From NCBI GenBank assembly GCA_021234155.1, contig JAJEKV010000392.1:1-64000 (forward strand): a stretch of 64,000 nt of DNA, read 5' to 3'. Below the pieces are notes generated by a model that saw only the letters and a program-made list of their open reading frames with translations, ran no database searches and was not told where the DNA came from. This document shows, one piece after another, positions 24,610 to 36,552 of this stretch. The DNA comes from Isoetes taiwanensis (Eukaryota; Streptophyta; Lycopodiopsida; Isoetales; Isoetaceae). Position 1 is the first letter of the stretch, and each line of letters starts with the position of its first letter. A program made the position numbers and the translations under genes.

Positions 24610-24982
24610 AGGTATTTAGCACCGGAATGGTTTTCAGGAGGATTCATAACAGAAAAAAGCAATGTGTATGGATTTGGGTTATTTTTGCTCGAAATTTTAA
24701 GCTTCTTAACAACTAGAAAAGAGAATCAAAAGAAATTTGGGCCTGCAGCTTACAGATTGATGGCTTGTGGTTCTGAGGGATATGAAAGAGGCGAAAAGAG
24801 TGATCAGAACTGCGGCTCTCTGCATTCAGTATGATCCAGATGCCAGACCTTCGATCTCTTCTATGGTGGAAATGCTGGAAGGAAAAATTGAAATCCCAGA
24901 GTGTAGCTGCTCTAGGCTGATATGGGATCCTGTAAACACCACATTTGTAATACAATATTTGTGCCATTATGGTAGTGTTTAA
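24610..24982 (+). pseudogene. Receptor-like Ser/Thr kinase, C-terminal fragment
   Basis: The first frame reads RYLAPEWFSGGFITEKSNVYGFGLFLLEIL: the activation-loop end (usual form GYLAPEW), the APE motif, and subdomain IX, where the invariant Asp of KSDVYSFG is Asn here. A frame change at about 24,755-24,767 moves to the second frame, VLRDMKEAKRVIRTAALCIQYDPDARPSISSMVEMLEG, which holds subdomain XI with the conserved Arg of RPSISSM. The N-terminal lobe, catalytic loop and receptor domain are absent. The pattern is that of plant S-domain/SD2-type receptor kinases. The truncation, frameshift and Asp-to-Asn change mark it as a dead fragment. Confidence 0.8.
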
Positions 24983-25486
24983 ATTCAAGTTGTAATACCC
25001 TACCCAAGGTTGCTCCGTGGATTCAGCCTCTGGGTTTGGTTCCTGGATTTGGTTCTGGCGGATCATTTTGGCAGGGAAATCCCTAGATCAAGGTTCTCGC
25101 TTCAACTTAATGCGTAGATTGAATGATATCTCACTAGCTTTTTGCGCCAGAGATTTATGCGCAGGCTGGCAATGTAGCTCTAAGGAAAATTAGCTTTACT
25201 GCATAAATTCCTCTTTACTATTCCTCTCTACCGACTCGCCTTTTTAAGCATAGGGAAGTCAAGGAAGAGAAATGTTCGCGGCGGCCTTGGCCGCCACGAT
25301 AAATTTCTTGTATATATAGTGGCCTATACATGGGTAAAAAAAAGTTTGGCCCCTTTCCAATGCTCAACTATGCTCTCATGGCCAAGCATTAGAATCCTCA
25401 CCATTTCAGCCAAACTGTTAAGCACAAATAGTGAGTGGACGCCAAGACTCACGAGTCTTCTATTTTAGAAAAGAAAGATACTTGGC
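24983..25486. other. No recognisable feature
   Basis: AT-rich sequence 3' of the kinase fragment, without a convincing ORF or repeat. Confidence 0.4.
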
Positions 25487-25541
25487 CAAATAATAATAAT
25501 ATAATATAATATTATAATTATAATAATAATAATACTAATAC

Positions 25542-25575
<34 letters not shown>

Positions 25576-25669
25576 TGGTAGTTGGTAGGTGGTAGTGGTA
25601 GTGGCAGTGGTAGTGGTAGTGGTAGTGGTAGTGGTAGTGGTACTGGTAGTGGTAGTGGTAGTGGTAGTA
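25487..25669. repeat. Compound microsatellite (AAT)n-(TAG)n-(GGTAGT)n
   Basis: An AT-rich ATA/TAA run passes into about 14 TAG units, then into GGTAGT hexamers with rare GGCAGT and GGTACT variants. The glycine-serine and tyrosine-histidine ORFs across it are products of the repeat. Confidence 0.95.
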
Positions 25670-26780
25670 GGGTGAAAGCATGTTGTAGTGGAACACCCAG
25701 GTGTCCCCCCGTCCCCCTAAAATGTGGTGGGAGATATCAAATTTGTGGTGCGATTTTAAATGTTTGTTTTGGAGCCTAGTGCATGTCTTGCCCGGATTCA
25801 ATCATTTCTTGAACAAGAACAACCCGATTCCTATGCCACCCGTCCCATTCCAATTTCCTACGCCACCCATCCCATTCCAATCTCCACCGAACCGATTTCT
25901 AAACCCACGACCCACTCCGCTTTTCTGAAGCACACACGGCTATATGGCTTAACCGGTTGTGGATCAATCCGGTTCATACCTTCAATCATTTAATTTGGAA
26001 GCAAATCCGCTTAAAATCTCAAACAGAGCATGTGTAAGAGAAAGAGAACTCCGTAACAAGAACGGGATCATAAAAAGACGCCAAAGAAAAAGAGAAAGGG
26101 AAGTTAAAGAAGAATTAGCAAAAATTGCATCGGCAGAGGGAGGATCCACCTTAACGGCCCCTACTAGGATGGGATGGTATTAAAAATTGTTATCTTCATT
26201 TCATAGCACCACTAAAGGCTTGTCTAACAATGTATAAGAAAGAGGTTTTACTAGATTTTTCGCAGATGACACAATGGATGCTGTACTTGGCTAAGAGCTG
26301 AAAGATTTGCAAAGCCAAGAGCATTGTGGTCAGCAACCTCGTGGCTTCCATTCAACTTGTGAAGAAGTCTAACGGCCAATGACAGCGGTTTATACCTAAG
26401 AGTAGTTGCTGTTGCTATGGCCGAAGAGAGAGGAAGCATTAATACCGGAAGTGCTAATCCGTCGCTACTTTCTGGTTTTGGTAAACTGGCGGGTGTTCAT
26501 CCTAGGAATCTTACCAAAGCAAAATTGAAGAGGGAAGAGATAGATTGCAAAGGGGAAATGGGTTTTGTACAAAAGAGTTAGAAGAGCGATGATGCAATTC
26601 CCAGATTCGTCATAGAACTTAGCAAAGAATTTGGACCGAAAACAAGAGGGGGTCTCCAAATGCAAAGGATGTTAAGTTCAGAAGATTGGAACGAAATGTA
26701 AGAGAGGATCATGCCACTCACTATCACGGAAGAATCACGGGTTATTTCATTTCTTCATCTTCACCATATTTTTTATTGTT
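25670..26780. other. No recognisable gene
   Basis: A short imperfect repeat of CCACCCATCCCATTCCAAT lies at 25,835-25,890. A basic ORF at 25,959-26,183 (RQRKREREVKEELAK) is short and has no family signature I know. Nothing else is supported. Confidence 0.4.
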
Positions 26781-26784
26781 AATG

Positions 26785-27425
26785 TGGTATGTGGTTAGTG
26801 ATTGCTTGTGATATGTGGTTCTTTGTGGTTAGTGATTGCTTGTGGTGTGTGGTGCCTATTAATCTTTGTGATATATGATATGTCTTTGCCTAGTGTGGTG
26901 AGGCACGCGTGGTGTGAAATAAATCTTTGTCAATATATGCTTTGTGGTGCCTAGTGTGGTGAATAACATGGTGTAAAATACATCTTTGTAATATATGCTA
27001 TGTGTTGCCTAGTGTGGTGAAAAAATATGGTGTAAAATAAATGCTCTAAATATAGCTTTGTGGTCCCTAGTGTGGTGAATAACATGGGTGTGGTGCACCC
27101 TAGTGTGGTGTCTAAGTGTGGTGCCTAGTGTGGTGCACCCGGTGTGGTGCCTAGTGTGGTGCCTAGTGTCTTGAAAAAATATGGTGTAAAATAAATCTTT
27201 GTAATATATTCTATGTGGTGCCTAGTGTGGTGAATAACGAGGTGTAAGATGAATGTCCGTAATATATGCTATGTGGTGCCTAGTGTGGTGAAAAATATGG
27301 TGTACAATAAATTATGTAATATATGCTTTGTGGTGCCTAGTGTGGTGAATAAGGAGGTGTAAGATGAATGTCCGTAATATATGCTATGTGGTGCCTAGTG
27401 TGGTGGAAAATGTAGTGTGCAATAA
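26785..27425. repeat. Minisatellite, ~58-bp unit with a two-unit higher-order period
   Basis: GTGGTGCCTAGTGTGGTG recurs about every 58 bp, alternating with AT-rich spacers such as GTAATATATGCTATG. Near the right end, AGATGAATGTCCGTAATATA repeats 116 bp apart (27,245 and 27,361), showing a dimeric higher-order unit. In the middle (27,085-27,165) the spacer is lost and the short core is packed tightly. Confidence 0.9.
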
Positions 27426-27912
27426 ATATACTGATCACCTTGTTATCTTTCATGCGATTTACAATTGTTCAGGAAATTCAAACTGTGAGGAACATCCTAG
27501 TGTTATGATCAAGCAGAGGATGTTTGAAAATTTGAAACCATGGTTTGTTGTAAAATTAAAGGACTTCAATAGTTCTTCTTTGTATATACCATGTTAGAAT
27601 GAGGATGCTAATATATGGCTTCAATAGTATGAGAACTAAGCACCCAAAAGTTGCGGTTTGACTTGTCGACTTTGGTCGGACATATATGGTGAATGCGGGC
27701 GCCTGAATACAAAATAAGTAGCACAAAAGTCCGTGGCGGGGAATTTTATGTGAGAAAACTAGCTTCCAACCTTACCATAAGAGGGAATGCAATGGTTCTA
27801 TGGCAACATAGAACCATCATTCTTGGAGAAGACGAGCCTTTTTTGGAACGTCTATTTTTTCCATAAGATCTTTTTTACAGGTTATATATCTCATCAGTTC
27901 TAGGTTTTCATC

Positions 27913-28921
27913 ATCGGCCTTCCTCTTGAGCGTTCCATCTTTTTTTGTGTTTTGTCTTCCTACTTTTCCACCCTCCCATCCCCTTTTGCAATATACTTGG
28001 AATGTGTGGTCTTTTTCCTCACCGGTTTTGTTTATGTTTCCTTCATTTGTAATTTATGGGTGGATGTTCTTCCCTGCCTTAATTGCATTTGATATCTTTC
28101 GTCCAAGTAGATGTTCTTCCCCACTTCATTTTCTGTGTTTTGTTTGGATGGATGTTCTTCCCCGCACTAGTTTGCAGATGTCATTCCTGGCTAGGCGGAT
28201 GTTCTTCCTCGTCCCTTCGCTTATGCTCATTTTATGTGGGTGGCTTGCTGGGTTCTTGCTTCATATTGAACTGAAATATTTTTTGTATGCTTGTTTACGG
28301 ACTTTGATATGACTAATGGTTCCTTAACGTGTTTCGGTTTTCAAGTTTTTGTTCTTTTAGATCTATTCGAGTTGCATTTGAATTTGGCCATGGCTTCATG
28401 ACTATGGACATTTATTTCAAGCGGTCGAGTGGAGTCGTGGGCATAATAACTATGGAAGAATTTTCAACGGCTTCGCATTTTGTCAAGTTATCATGGTCAT
28501 TTGGGTTTGCAATTGTTATGCGTATGGATGAATTTTCAACGGCTTCTCACTCTGTCAAGCTATCGTGGCCATTTGGAGTTTGCAATTGTTATGTGAAGGC
28601 TGCGGATGCACAAGGATTATCGATGATGGTTGGATGATGCACTTGTGTGACTCCTAGTTACATTATTTATCTCCATGGTTTTCCTCGAAAACCCGAAGGC
28701 GGGGTTTTATTCGGTTGATAAATCTCTGACTTTGAGATTCATTGTGGCTTATCTCCTTTCTTTTTGAAACCCTCGGTAATTGTCTACTTCCGGGGTTTAT
28801 TTGGCTTTCTATCTTTTTAGCCAAACGTTTTTACTACTATGCTATTGTACTTTGATTTTTTGTACTTATCGGCCTTCCTCTTGAGCGTTCCATCTTTTTG
28901 TGTTTTGTCTTCCTACTTTCA
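27913..28921. repeat. Pair of ~53-bp direct repeats and internal short repeats
   Basis: ATCGGCCTTCCTCTTGAGCG and the 30 bp that follow occur at about 27,913-27,966 and 28,866-28,920. Between them GGATGTTCTTCCC-type motifs recur at about 28,062, 28,110, 28,150 and 28,197, and a ~70-bp unit (GAATTTTCAACGGCTTC..) is tandem at 28,455-28,524 and 28,527-28,592. An ORF of 128 codons at 27,926-28,312 is made from these repeats. The outer pair could be a recombined element's ends, but they are too short to classify. Confidence 0.6.
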
Positions 28922-30335
28922 TACTTTTTGTATCTAACATATTAGCTTGTCAGTTATGTTACATATGTGTAGATTATTTACGTCTTAGCTTGTCTATCTC
29001 TGTAACGGATGTGTAGATTAGCTTTGTCTGATTAAATTTCTTTTGGGTTTTTCTTTACAATTTTTGTAGTATACTTAGTATGGAATAAACATTCTTTTAT
29101 GCGGTAGATTGCTTGTAATAGTGGATATCTGTCTGTACGTCAGTCGAGCTGTATGTTTTTCAGGCACTCTGCTTCATGGTTATTCTTGAATCATACATGT
29201 TGTCCTAATTCCAGTGTGATTTAGTAGTTTAATAACCCCAATCGGGGGGAGATAGTGTGAGCGTGTTCACCTGGTTATTTGTTAATTTTGGGCATGGGCT
29301 CCTTGAATGAACTCATCATTTGATTTCGTTTTGCTATGGCGATAGGGGCCACATTATTTCTCTTTCGAACTTTTGCATTGTTTCTTCTCCGCCATCCCAG
29401 TGTTTCAATCTCTTTCCCTTAAACTTGTTTTCTTCCTTATTAGAGCACATTGATTGCCATGGGCTTTAATCTTGCTAGCTTTTGTGGTTTCGGTCTGTTC
29501 GGCTTGAGCCCACGATGGGAAAAAACCTTTTTCTCTTTCAAGTTAACGATTTTCTAAATGGAATGGTTTCAAAGATGAGATGATTTGCTAGAGAGGGCAT
29601 GCTAAATTTACTTTTCCTGTTTTTGTTTAATCTTTTTTTATGATTTTTAGCATAGAGAATGATACAGATCAAGCATTTTCTTGATTTTTAGCGCAGAGAA
29701 TAAAGCACATCCTAATTTATGTCTTGGAGTCGCTTGAACCACAAATAGCATGGATTCTTTTTAGGGTTCTTAGCTTTTTGCTTCTTCCCATGGATATTCC
29801 TACTCTTCTTGACGAAATGCCCAGCGGCTGCTCTCGTCGAGAATGGGTCAGATTTCACTGAATCTTCCACGAATCCACCGTGACCTCGGTTGCCTTAACC
29901 TCTCGTACGATCCGAAGACCGCTTCCTATGATAAAGTCTATGCCTTCGCATGCTCCGCTTATCGTTATTGTGGTCACTGTCTCGATCTGGCTGGTCGATA
30001 CTGGTCGATCATTCCAAAATCTCCGTCGAATCTTCCAATGTTTGTCTATCTCCGGGTCGAATCTTCCAATGTTTGGCTGCACCTTCTAGTGCTCGCCATC
30101 TATTTTGGTCGGCTTCTCTTCGCGGATCCGAATGCCCTCTGTAATCGCCTTGCTCCCGCCGATATGTTACGCTCCTTCCTTTGATATCGTGAATGATGGT
30201 CCACCATTTTTGCTATCTGTTGTGTCAAAAGTAGATACTAGTTAATTCTGTTATTAAATTAACAAACGTCCCTTAAGCATTTGGTTGGGGCTTGAGTTGT
30301 TGCCCCCATTGACCTGTGTTGAATTTTCCCTTTAT
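28922..30335. other. No recognisable gene; one GC-richer ORF
   Basis: Mostly AT-rich. A GC-richer stretch at 29,843-30,184 (plus) is open for 113 codons, with TCGAATCTTCCAATGTTTG twice (about 30,027 and 30,058). It has no family motif I recognise and open frames exist on both strands, so I do not call it a gene. Confidence 0.4.
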
Positions 30336-30339
30336 ACTA

Positions 30340-30625
30340 TAGATTTATTCTAGTTCGAAGTTGCCCTATGCCCATTATTTATTCTAGACTTGATGTAAAA
30401 CGGTGGCTTATGTTCCTGAACCATAAATTATGGTTTATTTCTAGTTCAAAGTTGATGTTCATGAACTCAAAACATTTTCCCTTGACTACGGTTTTTATTC
30501 TAGTTCGAAGTTGCATCTTGTAGTAGTTTTATCCCGGACTAGGTAAAATTGTAGTTTATGTTCCTCAACTCATAACATTTTCACTCGAAGACCTTCTCTC
30601 CAAGACCATAGTTTTGTTTCTAGTC
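30340..30625. repeat. Degenerate tandem repeat, ~140-bp unit
   Basis: TTATTCTAGTTCGAAGTTGC followed by TTTATGTTCCTxAACTCATAACATTTTC recurs two to three times with substitutions and indels. It adjoins the next degenerate array. Confidence 0.55.
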
Positions 30626-30915
30626 CTTTGCAAGCATCCTCGCCCACCTTGATCCTTGTAGATTCTCCCATATACACTTCTATAGCTCGTATAATTCATC
30701 TTTTTACCATTGGATTGTGTGGGATATTGATATTTCTTCTTATAGTTTTTCTTGAGTATTTATTTATCATATGAATCTATATACGATCTCCCATGTCTAT
30801 TGGTGTCTATAAACCGTGGGGCCAAGGTTGCACTTTAGTGTCTTATTGTTGCAAAATATTGCCAGCTTCTTTAGGCGCTCTGAAACTCTAGGCGCTCTGA
30901 AAGCCGGTCACACGT

Positions 30916-31720
30916 TTTCAATCATAACTGGAGATCTGGAAGTCCGTTTTAGCCAAAATCTGTTGCGTTGGAAAGCCATCTCAGAGTTCTTTCTATCGGT
31001 ATATAATTTTATATGTTTCACTGATTATTTTACATCAGAAACACAGATTTTCGGGCTGCAAATTGGGGTCCCAAAACCCCGAAGTCTTCTTGGTCTTGCC
31101 CAAACACTTTGATCATATCGGAGATCAAGGACTCGTTTTTGCTGAAATTTATTTTTTTGGAAAGTCATCTCAGATTTCTTCCTATTGGTACGTGATTTGT
31201 ATATGTTTTCTATGATTTTTCCTCTACAAAAACTCGAACTTTCTGGCTGCAAATCGAGGGCACAAAAAAACCCTGAAGTGCTCGGGGTATTGTCCATATA
31301 TTTTCTATAATTATCGGCAGATTTTAACTCCGTTTCAGCTGAAATTTGTGTCGTTGGAAAGCTCCCTCAGTGATCTTTCTGAAGGTATGTGATTAGCATG
31401 TGTTTGAATGGTGTTTCTATAGCAAAAACACAGATTTACAGCCTGCACCACCACTTTGTGGTTCATATTACATTTTTGTTCATATCTCTTTCTCTGTGAC
31501 TCGGTTTCTCATGAAATTTATATCTTTGGAAAGCTCTCTCAGAGTTCTTTCAAAGATATTTTATGTTGCTAATGTTTAGACAAGATTTCAGAGCAAAAAC
31601 AACAGATTTTCAGTGCTGGCTTTAGGGTTTCCATTGTTCGATTTTTCAGCACTATATACTTTTCTTCATATCTATTGATCTGCAGCTCTGTTTTGGGAGC
31701 AATGCATATCATTGGAATTT
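30916..31720 (+). repeat. Highly diverged tandem repeat, five units of ~172-197 bp
   Basis: Each unit has CATATCTCT-like text, a GTTTC/TTTTAGCTGAAATTT stretch, TTGGAAAGCTCTCTCAGAGTTCTTTC-like text, then CAAAAACACAGATTTTC and a CTGCA block. The TTGGAAAG core lies at 30,968, 31,157, 31,354, 31,526 and (as TTGGAATT) 31,712. The frame is not open. Similar degenerate text is known near plant Ty3/Gypsy elements; I infer a retroelement origin only weakly. Confidence 0.75.
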
Positions 31721-31973
31721 TGTTACGCGGATGATTATAAAGATATATGGTTTGTACAACCGCTTATGATCTGAGAGGAGAAAACAACAAGTTTTTGCAA
31801 CCCGATTTTAAGGCGGGATTCGAGGGTGTGATACCATCCAATCACCTTGGCTTAAAGCATTTACATGTCGAAGCCTTGCGCCGACGCCCTGTAATGGGGA
31901 AAAAACCATTGCTTATTTTCATTTCGGACAAAGCGCCTATAAGGTGGGCAAAGATTGCACTAGAGGAGGGCGC

Positions 31974-32360
31974 TTGATTTATGCACTTGAACACTTTCGG
32001 ACGGTGTCCGAAGGTGAAAGAGCATGCACTTGCTTCTTGCACTTGAAGCCCCAGACCGCTCGACATCGCAGCTGACGACGGCGCCCGTAAAGCGATAGAG
32101 GTTGTGCATCATCAAAGTGCTTGGAAGCTTTCGCATGCTGCCCGTGGCGGTGGCAGAGGTTGCAACCTTAGAGGCTTCGCTTTGATTTTATGCACTTGAA
32201 CACTTTCGTGATCGGTGTCTCAGAAGGTGAAAGAGCCTGCACTTGCTTTTGCACTTAGAAGCTACCGCTTCCTCGGACATGCGGAAGCTTTTGTGACGGG
32301 CGCGCCCGTGAAGAAAAGCGACAGCATCATCAAAGTGCTTGAGGCTTTCGCATTGCCGCC
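31974..32360. repeat. Two diverged ~150-180-bp direct repeats
   Basis: TTTATGCACTTGAACACTTTC followed by GGTGAAAGAGC..GCACTTGCTT..CATCATCAAAGTGCTTG appears at 31,974 and again at 32,181, about 207 bp apart. They differ by substitutions and small indels in GC-rich spots. Confidence 0.7.
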
Positions 32361-34925
32361 GCCCCAGAGGGTACACAATCGCATTCATGGCAATTCCAGC
32401 TTTGAAGAGCCGGACGAGCCCTCGCTGGCCCCTTCATCCAACACCACAGATATGCATGTGGATGCGCCTACACGCATTCCCTACCTAGCGCATATGGCAG
32501 CAAAACCACTGAGAGTACATAGATGCCATTCCCAATCGCAGTCGGATGACACCGCAAAATTGGACAGTGCACACCGAAAAGAGAAGCTGCAGTAAAGTCT
32601 CGCGGCAACAAGCATAGCTCGGGCAGTGCATATGATCTAGATATCAGAGTTTAGCGGCAAGCCGTAACCGCGGCTTCACCACCACCAAACCAGTAGTTGC
32701 GAGTTAATCGAAACAGGTTCAAGCAATGGCGAGGGCAACGAGTTCAATTGCTTGCTTGGCAGAGGAAATGCAGCCTCCACACCAAAATTGCTCAAAGCGG
32801 TAGCCGGTTATCGAAAAATGTACAGTGTTTCCAAGATGGAGACCATACAAAGACTGGAAGATGGCCTAGTGCACTCTGAAAGGCGCGAAGGATAAGAAGA
32901 GTCTTGTCGACATGCAAGCCGCCATAGATTCCTTTGTACACCGCCATGGAAACCATGACACAGACAAGCAACGTGTTGAGCAGAGACAATGGTAACCATC
33001 TCCGCCGATCGGATGTCGAGGAGGCTGCTAACAGGATGCTTAAAAGTCCAGGTCGCTTTTGAAGAGAGCTACCACAATTGGGAGCCCTTCAAAGTAGGGT
33101 CGAGACACAAGAAGTGGCCTCATGCAATGAACTCTATGCCGGGACCTCGCCGGTGAATCGAGCATAGCTCCAGCCCAAGATTGGAAGATGAGCCGAAAAT
33201 AAAAGCCATTGTTGAACAAGGCAAGGGCCCCAATGCGCACGCCATGAGGAAATTCAAACGCATGCGCGGAATTGACAAGGCAAAGAATAATTTCACAGAG
33301 CTAAGCCCGCTTCGTGAAGGAGAGACTACTCATATACCTACCTACTCTATTAGCCCCACCGCCCAAGAGTCTCTAAGGCGCCGCCTGTACGTTTAGTAAC
33401 AGACTGAGTCAGCTCCATGCCACCCTCGCCTAACGAGGCCACAAATTTATGCCCTCACCGACAAAGAAACAACCCCAAGCAGGATTGACTAACAAATGAG
33501 AGCTCCAAGAGCCGAGACTAGAAGCCAAGCAATGTGTGTGCCGGGCCCCGCCGTAAGAGGCGTGGAGGACCTTCATTAATCGCTCCAAATGTTGATTCTT
33601 GCTCGAATGACATTCCCCATACCGTAAACATTATTAGGGCGTAGACGCTATGGCGCCCGGAAGACCTGCACGTTTCCACGCGTGGTCACATCTACGTGCG
33701 ACGAGATGCCAAGTGAGTTTCGCCCATCCCGCGCCTGTGGTGTGCTGTACCAAAGCGGAACTGCCCCAGATGCCATCACCGAGACCTGACCTCGCCCAAC
33801 AAGAAGACCGCGACGCGACGAAGTTGGCTAAAGTTAAAAGCATTCGCAGACAGTGGAGGAGCCGCAGACTGATTCGGGCAAGATGTACCTTTCAGTCGTA
33901 CCGGTCGCTACATACGGTAATCTTGCTAACCCTCCAAGAATTCTCCAAGCCAGCATCGCCGCACAGCCGAGACGCCTCGCCAAGTTAGTTTCACCTTCGC
34001 TCGCACATCTCGGGGCCGCCGTTGCCTCACCTTCGCTTTCGCGACATCAGTCGCTTCTTCCTCGCCACCCCCTTCTTCACAAGCCGCCATGAATCCCCAC
34101 CTGCTGCCTTTGTAACAAATAGAATTGTGCCTCGCGATGGTCTCCAGGAATTGTGGGGGCTTCCATGGCGTAGAAGGGAGATAGTCTCAACTCGCCAAGC
34201 CGCAGACATGGATCTCATCTTCCATATGGAAACATGGGAGCATGCGGGGACACGGGATACCCAAACTTGCCGTGATACCAAAGACTACTCAATCTTCAAT
34301 GATTGCACAGAAAGCGGGGGCATGGGGGGTTGCCTCGCTACTATCTAACAACCTTGGCACGCGGTCGATCTCCTTTGTTCACAAGCACAACCCGATTTCT
34401 GTGGGACATAACAAAGCCGCGAGTGCACCCCTCTTTGCGAACGCTACTTTCCACATGCGTAAAAGCAACTTTCTATCACACAACCATCATCCAATTAAAT
34501 TGGGATTATGTCAACTCCAAAATCACTAAACGCTATTGTCTTCTAGGAGTTTTTTTTTTTTTAATCTTTTTGGACTTCAAAAAAATAACATAAGGTTGCG
34601 ATTCACGTGTGACTTTTCATATGCGAATTGAAATATGCGTAAATGAAGAGCAAGTTGCTAACATAGATGAGACAAATATTGCTTGCTCAATAGATGATAA
34701 TATTAGGTTTGATAATAACAAATTGCATTATTTGCGAGGCAATTCCGGACTTAAATTATCGATACATGGCACAAATATCATACAAAAATATCATATATTC
34801 CAATAAAACATTAAGGGATCAATCCATGTTTTTCCACGTATTTAACAAGGTGTGGTTCCATGTCGACCGTTCTATCGGTAGGTGCGAATCTAACACTTCA
34901 CCCACCGCTCATCCCCCATAGCCAA
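32361..34925. other. No recognisable gene; GC-richer, coding-like but unassigned
   Basis: The base composition is more even than in flanking DNA, and several ORFs of 60-126 codons occur on both strands (for example 32,215-32,595 plus and 33,650-33,988 plus), but none shows a family motif and frames change often. It may be a decayed gene or retroelement. Confidence 0.35.
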
Positions 34926-34926
34926 A

Positions 34927-35155
34927 TTATGCATAATAGACACAAACTTCACCAGGAAAATCATCATCCCAAAGTTTTTGGATCGTAAGATGGTGGATTG
35001 TGGCCTGTGTTTGATTGTAGAAGCATTTGAGAGCATCATCATCCACTATGATTATATCATCCTTATTCTCGATACCAAGTTCGTCCATCATGTTACTCAA
35101 GTGTTTGATGAAGATAGGTTTTGCCTGTTGGATCCTTGGGATTAGTGAACTTCAC
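34927..35155 (-). pseudogene. Unrecognised protein fragment, C-terminal end
   Basis: The minus strand reads KPIFIKHLSNMMDELGIENKDDIIIVDDD..LKCFYNQTQATIHHLTIQKLWDDDFPGEVCVYYA then stop. The composition is that of a real globular protein. A neighbouring frame upstream (VNKCVKFTNPKDPTGKT) suggests a frameshift near 35,130-35,150. No family is recognised. It may be the far end of the broken minus-strand coding tract at 36-41 kb. Confidence 0.4.
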
Positions 35156-35576
35156 ACATTTGTTTACGATCCCAAAGGGTCAACCAATTTCTACGCATTT
35201 CCCCGATTGCCTCCAAAGTATCCTTGATGTTCCTTAGTTCCATGGATGACCAAATACCAACTCGAAAATAACCTGAATGCCTCGCCTAGCATCTCCTTCA
35301 AGCGCGGCCGCTGATAGATCCAATTTGGTGTTTGATTCTACCGGTGTCCATGAAACCGTTTCTAGCCACTTTATTTTTCGGAAAAGTCTTGCAAAGGACT
35401 CCGCTTTAGGTCTAACACCACAACCTTCTTAGAAACGCAATGGAAGTGAAACATCAAACATGTATCCGGTCAAGAAGATACGATAACACAAACAATACAA
35501 ACGCCAAGCATGATTTGAAATAGTCATAACCAAATCGGCGCCGGTGATTTAGTTTGACAACGAAAAATAATCAAAG

Positions 35577-35632
35577 CACGCTTTGGCGCGATTTAATTCA
35601 AAGGTAATACAAAATTAAATCACGCCGTGGCG
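35577..35632. repeat. Two CACGC..GCG palindrome-type motifs
   Basis: CACGCTTTGGCGCG at 35,577 and CACGCCGTGGCG at 35,621, each set in AATTAAAT-type AT-rich text. They belong to a motif that recurs at 39.6-45.3 kb. Confidence 0.6.
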
Positions 35633-35989
35633 CTATTTCGTGGGCAAGGCCATACCTATCATCTTCGGGGCTGCCGTCGCCGGCGTCATTCTCCCGCCAC
35701 CCTTAATCTTCGTCTTCTTCTTCGGTCTGTTAGAATTGTTATTTTCTATTAGTTCATTTGCGTCCTTCTAACCCGACATTATTTTACTATTGATTTGGCA
35801 AACCCTGCGAATCACTAGAGCCGCTTTCTTCGTTGCCTTCATTTTGGTTTCTTCGTCAATTATTTTCATTGTTAACTGTGAATCTACTCTATTGTTGCTT
35901 GCATCACCGCAGAATGTGGGCAAGGATATTCCCTAAGTTCGCCGCCATCCAAGATTACTTTGAGCAACCGGTTTAGCAGCTATTTGTTC

Positions 35990-36552
35990 ATTCACGCTTT
36001 CCTTATCAGGGCTAGATTACTAGTTCCCTCTCCAGAGCAACGTCCACTTTCGAATTGGACAAGTCTACGAGACTTTTGATTCTTTGATGATTTCAGGTTG
36101 CCATAAGGGCCTTTAGGAGACTTGGCAAGCACATGCATGAGAAATGGTTCAAGAAAGTCTTTGGCCTCGCTCATCACTCACAAAGCAGTTGACATCTTCT
36201 TGCACCCATAAGAGCCTCTCGGGCAATATAACCTCCAACATGAAGCTCCAAGGAAGTTGTATCAATTGGAGCAAATGCCTCGACAGGTAAGCAGACCATA
36301 GGCGGTGGAAATCCATTTTTATTTAAGGGGCCCTTCTCCTTAGTTTGTAGCTCGTGCTTGATTTCCCCACTTAGGAGGGGGTCCCGATCCTCATCCTCTT
36401 GACTCATCCTCGTTACGGGACCGGATCTCGGATCCGTATGAAAGAATATAGTTCTTAAGTCTGGATCATCTAGAAGAAAACATTCCCATGCAATCGCTAT
36501 TGTCACCCTTGGCCTTAGCAATATCATATTCCTCGTCTGACAAAGCATGGAT
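35990..36552 (-). pseudogene. Unrecognised minus-strand coding fragment, cut by element copy 1
   Basis: An open frame (36,174-36,552) reads DPDLRTIFFHTDPRSGPVTRMSQEDEDRDPLLSGEIKHELQTKE and GFPPPMVCLPVEAFAPIDTTSLELHVGGYIAREAL; a further short frame lies at 35,992-36,177. The frame runs on into the arm of the element at 36,553 and its natural start is not visible, so the fragment was probably split from the tract at 38.4-41.6 kb by that insertion. No known domain. Confidence 0.35.

Noticed and set aside
24610-24982. Functional protein kinase
   Set aside because: Only the C-terminal lobe is present, in two frames, with the conserved Asp of subdomain IX changed to Asn.
25541-25801. Tyr/His-rich and Gly/Ser-rich ORFs
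   Set aside because: Entirely encoded by the TAG/GGTAGT microsatellite.
32215-34348. Candidate genes in the GC-richer 32-34 kb stretch
   Set aside because: Frames on both strands, no recognisable motif, and a diverged direct repeat beneath part of it.
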